From Candidatus Bipolaricaulota bacterium (GTDB lineage Bacteria; Bipolaricaulota; Bipolaricaulia; RBG-16-55-9; DRXL01), in the NCBI GenBank assembly GCA_023512665.1, contig JAILZC010000078.1, positions 1 to 5,516 of the forward strand: a stretch of 5,516 nucleotides of DNA, in the 5' to 3' direction. The notes below the pieces were generated by a model, which ran no database searches, was not told the origin of the DNA, and saw only the letters and a program-made list of their open reading frames with translations. The translations under genes were made by a program, and so were the position numbers. This document shows, in pieces, positions 1-5,510 of this stretch (position 1 is the first letter of the stretch; the number at the start of each line of letters is the position of its first letter).

Positions 1-771
1 ATAACCACCCTTGAGATTTTGAACGTATACCATATGGCTTCAACGGCTCCGCACTTGATAGAGGGTATTGCCGATGATGTGCTTCAACCGAAAAGGCAAG
101 CGGAGTTGGAGACGCTCGTGATGCGGTTGGCCCGATACAAGCCTACCAAAATCTTGGTGGAGGTGCTGCCCGAACGGGAAGCCGACCTGAACGCTCGCTA
201 TCGGGACTATCGTGAGGGACGCCACACGCTAAGCCAAGATGAAGTGGAGCAAATTGGCTTTCGGCTAGCGAAGAAATTAAACCACGAAAGGCTTTATGCC
301 GTGAACGATTACAATGAAACGGGCGCGAAGGTGCTGGAAGGCGATCCGTTTGAGAAGTATCGGCAAAACCAGGCTTTCCAGCGGATTCTGGCAGAGGGTC
401 AAGAGCAAGAGCGCAAGATGCAGGATAGACTTCATCGGGATGGCTTGCTCCCACTGCTTCTGTATATGAACAGTCCCGAATTCATGCAGCAGGATCATCA
501 TGTCTATCTCCGCTTAGCGCAGTTGGGTGAGGAGATCGCCCTCTGGGTGCAATGGTGGTATGGGCGGAATTTGAAGATTTTGCTGAACATCCTGCGGGTG
601 ACAGAGCCTGGCGATCGCCTCCTGCTGATCATCGGATCGGGACACGGCTATCTCCTACGGCAGATGGCAAAGGAGTCAGGCAAGTTGCGACTCATAGATG
701 TCCGACGGTATCTGAGGGGCGAAAGCGATAGGGGGCTGAGGAAGTTAAAAGAGTGGAAAGTCGTGATATGA
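1..771 (+). CDS. DUF5694 / TraB-GumN-like protein, probably 5'-truncated by window edge
   Basis: Function is unknown. From memory of the family, the pattern fits DUF5694, a group related to TraB/GumN/EreA-like proteins. Landmarks, counting the TTG at 19 as residue 1: an N-terminal strand ending in VYHM (3-6), where relatives usually have G-T-Y/F-H; ADDVLQPKRQAELE (18-31); PTKILVE with Glu48; LYAVNDYN (92-99); YGRNLKILLNILRVTEPGDR (181-200); and GSGHGYLLRQM (206-216). The two histidine motifs plus the buried glutamate are what a TraB-like metal or hydrolase site would need, but catalysis is inference. No signal peptide or membrane segment is visible. The frame is open to base 1 (upstream codons read ITTLEIL, a plausible first beta strand), so TTG 19 and ATG 34 are unlikely to be the true start. 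The stop TGA overlaps the purD start as ATGA, suggesting coupled translation. Confidence is good for the gene, moderate for the family. Confidence 0.75.
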   Translation: MTTLEILNVYHMASTAPHLIEGIADDVLQPKRQAELETLVMRLARYKPTKILVEVLPEREADLNARYRDYREGRHTLSQDEVEQIGFRLAKKLNHERLYAVNDYNETGAKVLEGDPFEKYRQNQAFQRILAEGQEQERKMQDRLHRDGLLPLLLYMNSPEFMQQDHHVYLRLAQLGEEIALWVQWWYGRNLKILLNILRVTEPGDRLLLIIGSGHGYLLRQMAKESGKLRLIDVRRYLRGESDRGLRKLKEWKVVI

Positions 772-2057
772 AAATTCTCTTGATCGGTTCTGGCGGACGC
801 GAGCACGCCTTAGCCTGGGGGCTCGCACGGTCTCAAAGGCTCTCTAAGCTTTATGTTGCCCCAGGCAACGCCGGCACAGCTCGTCTTGGTGAAAACATCC
901 CCATCGGCGCAGAGAGCCTCCCTGAACTCGTTCAGTTTGCTCGCCAAGAACAGATTGATCTGACTATCGTCGGCCCTGAAGCCCCCATCGTAGCTGGCAT
1001 CCGCGATCTGTTTGAGAGCGAGCATCTGAGAATCGTCGCGCCCTCTCAGAAAGCGTCGTTCTTAGAGGGCAGCAAAGTCCACGCGAAAGCTTTCATGAGC
1101 AGACACGGCATCCCCACAGCTCGCCATGCGAGCTTCGACAACTGCGAAGATGCCAAGAGATTCGCACGCACCATGCCGCCCCCAATCGTTATCAAAGCCG
1201 ATGGCCTAGCTGCCGGCAAGGGCGTTGCCATCGCCCAGACCCACGCCGAAGCCGAACAGATCCTCTCGGAGTTTATGGTCGCAAAAAAGTTCGGCGTAGC
1301 TTCTGCGCGCGTCGTCATCGAAGAGTTCTTAGTCGGGAGAGAATTCTCGCTCTTCGTCGCTTCGGATGGGCTTTCTTGGAAATTGCTGGGCACAGCCCAA
1401 GATTACAAGAGACTGCTCGACGGCGACAAGGGCCCTAACACTGGAGGCATGGGCTCGATCTCCCCTGTGCCCTGGCTTACGGAAAAGATGCTCCATGAGA
1501 CAATGCAAAAAATCGTCGAGCCCACGTTCGCAGCTCTGCGCAAAGAAGATCTGAGCTATGAGGGCATTCTGTACTTCGGGTTGATCTGGACGGAGCGCGG
1601 CCCCTATGTCTTAGAGTATAACGTGCGCTTTGGCGATCCGGAGACCCAAGTCTTAGTTCCCAGATTCGACTTCGATCTCTTGGAACTCTATCTTGCGATT
1701 GCTGAGCAGAGATTGCAAGACTTTGAGGCGAAGCTTGCGCCCATCAGCGCCGTCTGCGTCGTCTTGGCTTCAGGGGGTTACCCCGAGCAGTACGAGAAGG
1801 GCTTTCCGCTTGAAGAAGTAGGGGCGAAGCATGCTTCGCCCCTACATATGGTCTTCCATGCCGGGACGGCGCTCAAAGACGGAAAGATTGTGACGGCTGG
1901 CGGGCGGGTGCTCAACGTCGTCGGGCTGGGCCAATCCGTGAGCGAAGCTCGCCAGCGCGCCTACGCGGCTATCAAGCAGCTTAGCTTCCCCAAGATGCAC
2001 TATCGCACGGATATTGCCAATGGGTCCCCCTCATCCCCCTCTCCTCTCTTGACCTAA
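768..2057 (+). CDS. purD: PurD, phosphoribosylamine--glycine ligase (GAR synthetase)
   Basis: Cytosolic ATP-grasp enzyme that joins glycine to 5-phosphoribosylamine with ATP, the second step of purine synthesis. Numbered from ATG 768 (429 aa, normal for the family): N-terminal GSGGREHALAW (7-17), APGNAGTA, VGPEAPIVAGI; ATP-grasp VIKADGLAAGKGVA (141-154), EEFLVGREFS; DKGPNTGGMG (220-229); LEYNVRFGDPETQ (282-294), where Glu283 and Asn285 are the expected metal ligands; C-terminal VFHAGTALKDGK and GGRVLNV. ATG 768 was chosen because PurD proteins usually begin MKILxIGSGG and it gives an ATGA overlap with the upstream gene; GGAAAG lies 7 nt before it. GTG 753 is a real alternative (five more residues), with GAGGAAG (738-744) 8 nt upstream. 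Two oddities: residues 351-360 are encoded by a perfect palindrome, and after Asp415-Ile416 the usual G-[WYH]-R-A-[LI] ending is replaced by a Ser/Pro-rich tail (417-429), with its stop, that runs into a repeat element. Catalytic motifs are intact, so it is probably active. Confidence 0.96.
   Translation: MKILLIGSGGREHALAWGLARSQRLSKLYVAPGNAGTARLGENIPIGAESLPELVQFARQEQIDLTIVGPEAPIVAGIRDLFESEHLRIVAPSQKASFLEGSKVHAKAFMSRHGIPTARHASFDNCEDAKRFARTMPPPIVIKADGLAAGKGVAIAQTHAEAEQILSEFMVAKKFGVASARVVIEEFLVGREFSLFVASDGLSWKLLGTAQDYKRLLDGDKGPNTGGMGSISPVPWLTEKMLHETMQKIVEPTFAALRKEDLSYEGILYFGLIWTERGPYVLEYNVRFGDPETQVLVPRFDFDLLELYLAIAEQRLQDFEAKLAPISAVCVVLASGGYPEQYEKGFPLEEVGAKHASPLHMVFHAGTALKDGKIVTAGGRVLNVVGLGQSVSEARQRAYAAIKQLSFPKMHYRTDIANGSPSSPSPLLT
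1818..1845. repeat. Perfect 28-bp palindrome inside purD
   Basis: The half-site GTAGGGGCGAAGCA is followed immediately by its exact reverse complement, with no spacer and no mismatch. It begins on a purD codon boundary and encodes V-G-A-K-H-A-S-P-L plus the first base of His360, in the variable stretch between YEKG and the conserved VFHAGT. The form, GGGGCG/CGCCCC arms around a short core, is that of small interspersed palindromic (REP-like) repeats. Only one copy is present here, so repetitiveness is inferred. Confidence 0.85.
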
Positions 2058-2064
2058 CCCCCAT

Positions 2065-2086
2065 CCCCTTCCCTAAAGGGAAGGGG
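2065..2086. repeat. Perfect hairpin within the 118-bp element
   Basis: CCCCTTCCC and GGGAAGGGG form a perfect 9-bp stem around the 4-nt loop TAAA. It lies 8-29 nt after the purD stop. It could stabilise or end the purD transcript, but the bases after it are GGATTCCCC, not a T-run, so it is not a standard intrinsic terminator. Confidence 0.75.
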
Positions 2087-2091
2087 GGATT

Positions 2092-2114
2092 CCCCTCCCT
2101 CTTTAGGGGAGGGG
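2092..2114. repeat. Imperfect hairpin within the 118-bp element
   Basis: CCCCTCCC (2092-2099) pairs with GGGGAGGGG (2106-2114) with one extra G, around a short T/C-rich loop. It is the second nested hairpin of the element. There is no T-run after it on the plus strand. Confidence 0.6.
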
Positions 2115-2179
2115 CTAGGGGAGAGGTCATGGTGAAGGGTGAGGGTGGTAGAGAGGTGGCGCAGTCAGGCAAGGGTCTT

Positions 2180-2185
2180 TATAAT
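2180..2185 (+). promoter_or_regulatory. Candidate -10 box (TATAAT) for rtcB
   Basis: This is an exact TATAAT in an A/T-rich patch just downstream of the repeat element. At a 17-nt spacer the upstream hexamer is TGGCGC, a poor -35 match. If used, transcription would start near 2192, only about 6 nt before the rtcB ATG. That would give a nearly leaderless mRNA and leave the AGAGG Shine-Dalgarno sequence outside the transcript. It may therefore be a real leaderless-type promoter or a chance match in a leader transcribed from further upstream. Confidence 0.4.
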
Positions 2186-2186
2186 T

Positions 2187-2191
2187 AGAGG
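2187..2191 (+). promoter_or_regulatory. Shine-Dalgarno of rtcB
   Basis: AGAGG lies 6 nt before ATG 2198, the normal spacing. It supports this start, which also matches the N-terminus of long-form RtcB proteins. Confidence 0.7.
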
Positions 2192-2197
2192 AACTAT

Positions 2198-3643
2198 ATG
2201 GCCGAGATCGAACTGCGAAAGATCACAGACTACATCTGGGAGATCCCGCAGACAAGCGGGATGCGAGCCCCGGCGCGCGTCTTCGCCAGCGAGAAGCTCT
2301 TAGAAAAGATCAAAGAAGACGAAACGCTCATCCAAGCGCGCAATATGGCCTATCTGCCAGGGGTGCACAGCCCTGTCTGCGTGCTCCCCGACGCCCATCA
2401 GGGCTACGGATTCCCTGTGGGGGGTGTCGCGGCCCTCGACGCCGAGAAGGGTGTCATCTCCCCAGGGGATATCGGGTTCGACATTAACTGCGGCGTGCGC
2501 GTCTGCAAGACTAATCTCACATACGACGACCTGAAGGGCAAAGAGCAGCCCTTGGTGGACACGCTCTTCAGCCACATCCCCACGGGGATCGGCGAGGGCT
2601 CTATCGTGGGAAAACTCTCCAAAGACGAGATAGACAAAGTTGCGGTGCAGGGCGTGCAATGGGCGCTGCGCCACGGCTACGCCGTCGAAGATGATCTTGA
2701 ACACTGTGAAGACAACGGCGTCCGCCCCGGCGCCGACCCCGATGCCGTCTCCAACGATGCCAAAGAGCGCGCCCAGAAACAGTTAGGCTCGCTGGGATCG
2801 GGAAATCACTTTCTAGAAGTCCAGCGCGTCGCCGAGATCTTTGACGAGCAGATCGCCCAAGAGTTTGGGCTGTTCCAAGACCAGATCGTCATAATGATCC
2901 ACTGTGGCAGCCGCGGCTATGGGCACCAGATCTGCACGGATTATCTGAGATTGATCGAGAGAGAGCATCGTGATCTCTTGGACTCGCTGCCAGACCGACA
3001 ACTCGCGTGTGCTCCCGTGCACAGCAAGCTTGCTCAAGACTACTACGCCGCGATGAACTGCGCCATTAACTTTGCTTGGTGCAACCGTCAGCTCATCATG
3101 CACAAGGCCCGGGAGTGCTTTGAAAAAGTCTTTCGCGCGAGCTGGCGCGAGCTGGGGATGCACTTGCTCTACGACGTCGCGCACAACATCGGCAAGCGCG
3201 AGACCCACCGAATCAACGGAAAAGAGACCGAAGTCTATGTGCATCGCAAGGGGGCGACGCGAGCGTTCCCGGCGGGGCGGCCTGAGGTGCCCGAAGCGTT
3301 TCGTCGTGTCGGTCAGCCCATTATCATTCCGGGCTCGATGGGCACGGGAAGCTATATCTTAGTGGGCACCGAGATCGCGATGCGCGAGACGTTCGGGAGC
3401 ACGGCCCACGGGGCGGGACGGGTGATGAGCCGCACCAAGGCGACCAAGCAGTATCGCGCGGACAATCTTGTCGCAGAGTTGCGCGAGCGCGGGATTTACG
3501 TGCGCGGGCAGAGCCGCGCGACGATTGCTGAAGAGGCCCCAGGCGCGTATAAAGACTTGGACGAGGTCGTCAAGGTCTCACACGAAGCCGGGATCGGCAG
3601 GAAGGTCGCGAAACTTGCGCCAGTCTGCAATATCAAGGGCTAG
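2198..3643 (+). CDS. rtcB: RtcB, RNA-splicing ligase (3'-phosphate/5'-OH, GTP- and Mn-dependent)
   Basis: Joins RNA 2',3'-cyclic phosphate or 3'-phosphate ends to 5'-OH ends through a guanylylated histidine. Roles are RNA repair and, where intron-containing tRNAs exist, tRNA splicing. The 481 residues equal the length I recall for Pyrococcus RtcB (E. coli is about 408). Active-site motifs are all present: PDAHQGYGFPVGG (64-76); GFDINCGVR with metal ligands Asp95 and Cys98; SLGSGNHFLE with Asn203 and His204; HCGSRGYGHQ with His235; YDVAHNIGK with His329; HRKGATRAFP (349-358); PGSMGTGSY; and FGSTAHGAGR with His404, the GMP-accepting histidine. The C-terminus EEAPGAYKDLDEVVKV...NIKG is complete, and there is no intein. 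No archease partner gene lies in the window. The gene is separated from purD by a repeat element and may have its own promoter. Its TAG shares bases with the stop of the convergent permease gene. Confidence 0.97.
   Translation: MAEIELRKITDYIWEIPQTSGMRAPARVFASEKLLEKIKEDETLIQARNMAYLPGVHSPVCVLPDAHQGYGFPVGGVAALDAEKGVISPGDIGFDINCGVRVCKTNLTYDDLKGKEQPLVDTLFSHIPTGIGEGSIVGKLSKDEIDKVAVQGVQWALRHGYAVEDDLEHCEDNGVRPGADPDAVSNDAKERAQKQLGSLGSGNHFLEVQRVAEIFDEQIAQEFGLFQDQIVIMIHCGSRGYGHQICTDYLRLIEREHRDLLDSLPDRQLACAPVHSKLAQDYYAAMNCAINFAWCNRQLIMHKARECFEKVFRASWRELGMHLLYDVAHNIGKRETHRINGKETEVYVHRKGATRAFPAGRPEVPEAFRRVGQPIIIPGSMGTGSYILVGTEIAMRETFGSTAHGAGRVMSRTKATKQYRADNLVAELRERGIYVRGQSRATIAEEAPGAYKDLDEVVKVSHEAGIGRKVAKLAPVCNIKG
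3640..3643. other. CTAG shared as opposing stop codons
   Basis: Positions 3641-3643 read TAG on the plus strand and end rtcB. Positions 3640-3642 read TAG on the minus strand and end the DppC-like permease gene. The two convergent genes therefore overlap by 4 bp, with no intergenic terminator. Confidence 0.95.
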
Positions 3644-4536
3644 AGCTTGCCACGCAGTCGTGGATCAAGTATATCTCTGAGGCCATCGCCGAGGAGATTG
3701 AACCCCAAGACCGAGAGCATAATGGCCAAGCCGGGGAAGGTCGCGATGTGCGGCCAGTCTCTCAGATAATCCCTTCCCGTGCTGAGCATCACGCCCCATT
3801 CGGGCATGGGCGGCTTTGCCCCCAGTCCCAAAAACCCCAAGCCCGCAGCAAAGAGGATCGCTGTGGCCACTTGCAGCGTCGATTGCACGATGATCGGCGC
3901 GAGGCAGTTTGGCAGAATGTGCCGAAAGATAATACGCAGATCGCTCATGCCCAGAGCGCGCGCCGCCGTGACGTAGTCCATCTCGCGCAGCGACAGCACC
4001 GACCCGCGCACCAAGCGCGCGTAGGTCGGAATCGAAGCAATGCCAATAGCAATCATCACGTTGGAGAGCCCAACCCCTAAAATACTGATGAGCACAATCG
4101 CCAAGAGCAACCCGGGAAAAGCGAGCATAATATCTACGACTCTTTGCACGAAGATGTCCAAGCGCCCATAATACCCCGAAACTGCTCCCAACGGGACCCC
4201 CAGGGCGACGCCAATGGCCACAGCGATAAAACCAATACAGAGAGAGATACGTGCCCCATAGATGATACGGCTCAGAATATCACGCCCCAGCTCGTCGCGC
4301 CCCAACGGGCTGTCCCACGTCGGCCCCTCGCGCGCGCGCCCAAAATCAGGACGTAACGGATCATGCGGAGCAATCCAGGGGGCTAAGAACCCCGCAGTAA
4401 CAAACACGAGCACGATACTCAGGCCTACCATGGCCGAAGGGCTTTTTCGCAAGCGCCGCCACAGCGTCTCCTTCCTCTGAACGAGCCCCTCTACTGAAGC
4501 CTTCTCCGCCACTGGAGCTACGGTCTTGTCAATCAT
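3640..4536 (-). CDS. DppC/OppC-type ABC transporter permease
   Basis: Inner-membrane subunit of a peptide/nickel-family (DppBC/OppBC) ABC importer, 298 aa, full length. It has a charged cytoplasmic N-terminus (1-32) and a first membrane helix at about 33-53 (OppC N-domain), followed by the family signature PLGRDELGRDILSRIIYGAR (77-96). Further helices lie at about 98-120, 132-155, 157-170, 213-236 and 265-288. The loop that docks with the ATPase is at 185-210 (EMDYVTAARALG through HILPN, Gly196). The C-terminus DPRLRGKL is typical. The ATG overlaps the end of the DppB-like gene by 8 bp, and no clear Shine-Dalgarno sequence precedes it, so translation is probably coupled. No ATPase or binding-protein gene follows, because rtcB abuts it. 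Substrate cannot be decided from sequence (dipeptide, oligopeptide, nickel or glutathione are all possible), so no symbol is given. Confidence 0.93.
   Translation of the reverse strand: MIDKTVAPVAEKASVEGLVQRKETLWRRLRKSPSAMVGLSIVLVFVTAGFLAPWIAPHDPLRPDFGRAREGPTWDSPLGRDELGRDILSRIIYGARISLCIGFIAVAIGVALGVPLGAVSGYYGRLDIFVQRVVDIMLAFPGLLLAIVLISILGVGLSNVMIAIGIASIPTYARLVRGSVLSLREMDYVTAARALGMSDLRIIFRHILPNCLAPIIVQSTLQVATAILFAAGLGFLGLGAKPPMPEWGVMLSTGRDYLRDWPHIATFPGLAIMLSVLGFNLLGDGLRDILDPRLRGKL
4529..4536 (-). other. ATGATTGA start/stop overlap between the two permease genes
   Basis: On the minus strand the DppC-like ATG (4536-4534) lies inside the end of the DppB-like frame, which stops at TGA 4531-4529. 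The overlap is eight bases, a common arrangement for coupled synthesis of the two halves of a permease heterodimer. Confidence 0.9.
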
Positions 4537-5467
4537 AGCGAATACGCGGATCTATATACGCATAGAGGAGATCAACCAGGAGATTGACCAACACAAACCC
4601 TAAAGCAACTACTAAGATCGCCCCTTGGACGATCGGGTAATCTCTGGTCAAAATCCCCTCTTCGACTATGAGTCGGCCGATCCCCGGCCAAGCGAAGACC
4701 GTTTCGGTGAGCACCGCGCCGCTGAGCAGCCCTCCGAAAGTCAGCCCCACGACGGTCACCACAGGGATGAGCGCATTGCGCAGGGCGTGCTTGAAGACCA
4801 CTGCCCCCGAGGAAGCCCCCTTGGCATGGGCAGTGAGAATATACTCTTGGCGCAGGATTTCGAGCATGGTGGAGCGCGTCATGCGCGCGATGATCGCCGC
4901 AGAAGAAGTCCCCAAAGTCAAGGCGGGTAAGATCAAGTGCAGAAGGGTTCCCCGACCAGTAGCAGGCAGCCCCCAGCCGATCCATTGTTCGAGCCACAAG
5001 GCGAAGACGAGCATCAGCATGATCCCCTGCCAGAAGACGGGCATGGAGACGCCAAAGAGCGCACCCACCATACTCAGGTTGTCCCAGATCGAATAGGGGC
5101 GGATCGCCGAGATAATACCTGCTACGCTCCCGATGAGAATCGCAATGATCATGGCTGCCGCCGTTAGCTCCAGGGTATTCAGGAAGCGATTCCAGACCTT
5201 AGGAGCTACAGGTTCCTTGGTCTTAAGGGATCGCCCAAGGTTGCCCCGGAAGAGTTTCTCTATGAAGTCAACGTATTGAATCAAGAAAGGGCGATCCAGA
5301 CCCAGCTCTTGACGAATAGATTCCAGAATCTCTTTCGTAGCTCCCTGCCCGGCGATCTCTTGGGCGGGATCTCCCGGCTGGAGGCGCACGACAGCAAATA
5401 CGAGAAACGTCACCCCCAACAACGTGGGGATAGTCAGCAACAATCTGCGCGCGATATAGCCGAGCAC
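4529..5467 (-). CDS. DppB/OppB-type ABC transporter permease
   Basis: Inner-membrane partner of the DppC-like protein in a peptide/nickel-family ABC importer, 312 aa, full length. The N-terminus MLGYIARRLLLTIPTLLGVT and VRLQPGDP (27-34) are hallmark DppB features. Next comes a periplasmic segment with NLGRSLKTKEPV (76-87). Predicted helices are at about 9-30, 100-121, 133-160, 175-196, 234-256 and 280-305. The ATPase-docking loop is at 208-235 (EYILTAHAKG, Gly217, then HALRNALIP), followed by LTETVFAWPGIGRL (253-266) and the C-terminal DPRIRYD. The start is GTG 5467-5465. It is the only start codon after an in-frame TAG at 5513-5511, and it gives the expected N-terminus. AGGAG lies 12 nt upstream, inside a perfect palindrome. 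A substrate-binding-protein gene may lie beyond the right edge, but this cannot be seen. Confidence 0.94.
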   Translation of the reverse strand: MLGYIARRLLLTIPTLLGVTFLVFAVVRLQPGDPAQEIAGQGATKEILESIRQELGLDRPFLIQYVDFIEKLFRGNLGRSLKTKEPVAPKVWNRFLNTLELTAAAMIIAILIGSVAGIISAIRPYSIWDNLSMVGALFGVSMPVFWQGIMLMLVFALWLEQWIGWGLPATGRGTLLHLILPALTLGTSSAAIIARMTRSTMLEILRQEYILTAHAKGASSGAVVFKHALRNALIPVVTVVGLTFGGLLSGAVLTETVFAWPGIGRLIVEEGILTRDYPIVQGAILVVALGFVLVNLLVDLLYAYIDPRIRYD

Positions 5468-5476
5468 AGCGATGGT

Positions 5477-5510
5477 GCTCTCCTGCCCCCCTGCAGGGGG
5501 GCAGGAGAGC
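5477..5510. repeat. Perfect 34-bp palindrome upstream of the DppB-like gene
   Basis: The half-site GCTCTCCTGCCCCCCTG is followed by its exact reverse complement, with no mismatch. As RNA it could form a very GC-rich stem of about 15 bp with a tiny loop. It begins 9 nt upstream of the GTG start. No T-run follows it on either strand, so it is not an ordinary intrinsic terminator. Its sequence differs from the palindrome in purD. It may be a REP-like repeat or a regulatory hairpin. Confidence 0.85.
5480..5484 (-). promoter_or_regulatory. Likely Shine-Dalgarno of the DppB-like gene, inside the palindrome
   Basis: On the minus strand this is AGGAG, 12 nt before GTG 5467. That is somewhat longer than ideal, but no better site lies nearer. 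It sits in the 3' arm of the 34-bp palindrome, so the folded hairpin would hide it. Confidence 0.55.

Larger units (their letters stand above)
2028..2145. repeat. MITE/REP-like element with imperfect terminal inverted repeats
   Basis: The left half is strongly C/T-rich and the right half G/A-rich. The left end starts CCCTCATCCCC and runs to GACCTAACCCC. The reverse complement of the right end starts CCCTCACCCTTC and runs to CCCCTAGCCCC, so the two arms of about 34 nt match imperfectly. Between them sit two nested hairpins (2065-2086 and 2092-2114). No protein is encoded. The element overlaps the last nine codons and the stop of purD and fills most of the 140-bp gap to rtcB. It resembles the CCCTCACCC/CTAACCC-type intergenic repeats known in many bacterial genomes. 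Boundaries are approximate, and no target-site duplication was identified. Confidence 0.7.

Noticed and set aside
19..36. TTG 19 or ATG 34 as the start of the DUF5694-like gene
   Set aside because: The frame is open to base 1, the upstream codons resemble the family's first beta strand, and the first histidine motif would fall at the very N-terminus. A start to the left of the window is more likely.
753..767. GTG 753 as the purD start
   Set aside because: Not excluded: GAGGAAG lies 8 nt upstream. ATG 768 was preferred because PurD proteins start MKILxIGSGG and the ATGA overlap is a standard coupling arrangement.
1285..1291. Run of six A in purD as a possible frameshift site (a second lies near 1506)
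   Set aside because: PurD reads in one frame through both runs with conserved motifs on each side, so there is no sign of a programmed or accidental shift.
2065..2114. Intrinsic terminator after purD
   Set aside because: Stems are present, but no T-run follows either one, so they are listed as repeat hairpins.
1981..2172. Minus-strand reading frame of 63 codons across the purD end and the repeat
   Set aside because: It is low-complexity sequence encoded by the C/T- and G/A-rich repeat arms, overlaps purD antisense, and matches no recognisable family.
2300..3244. Long antisense reading frames inside rtcB (134 and 143 codons)
   Set aside because: The sense strand encodes an intact, fully conserved RtcB. 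The antisense frames are side effects of GC-rich codon use and show no recognisable domain.
4625..5167. Plus-strand reading frames opposite the DppB-like gene
   Set aside because: They have charged, low-hydrophobicity translations with no domain, opposite a permease gene complete with all its helices and motifs.
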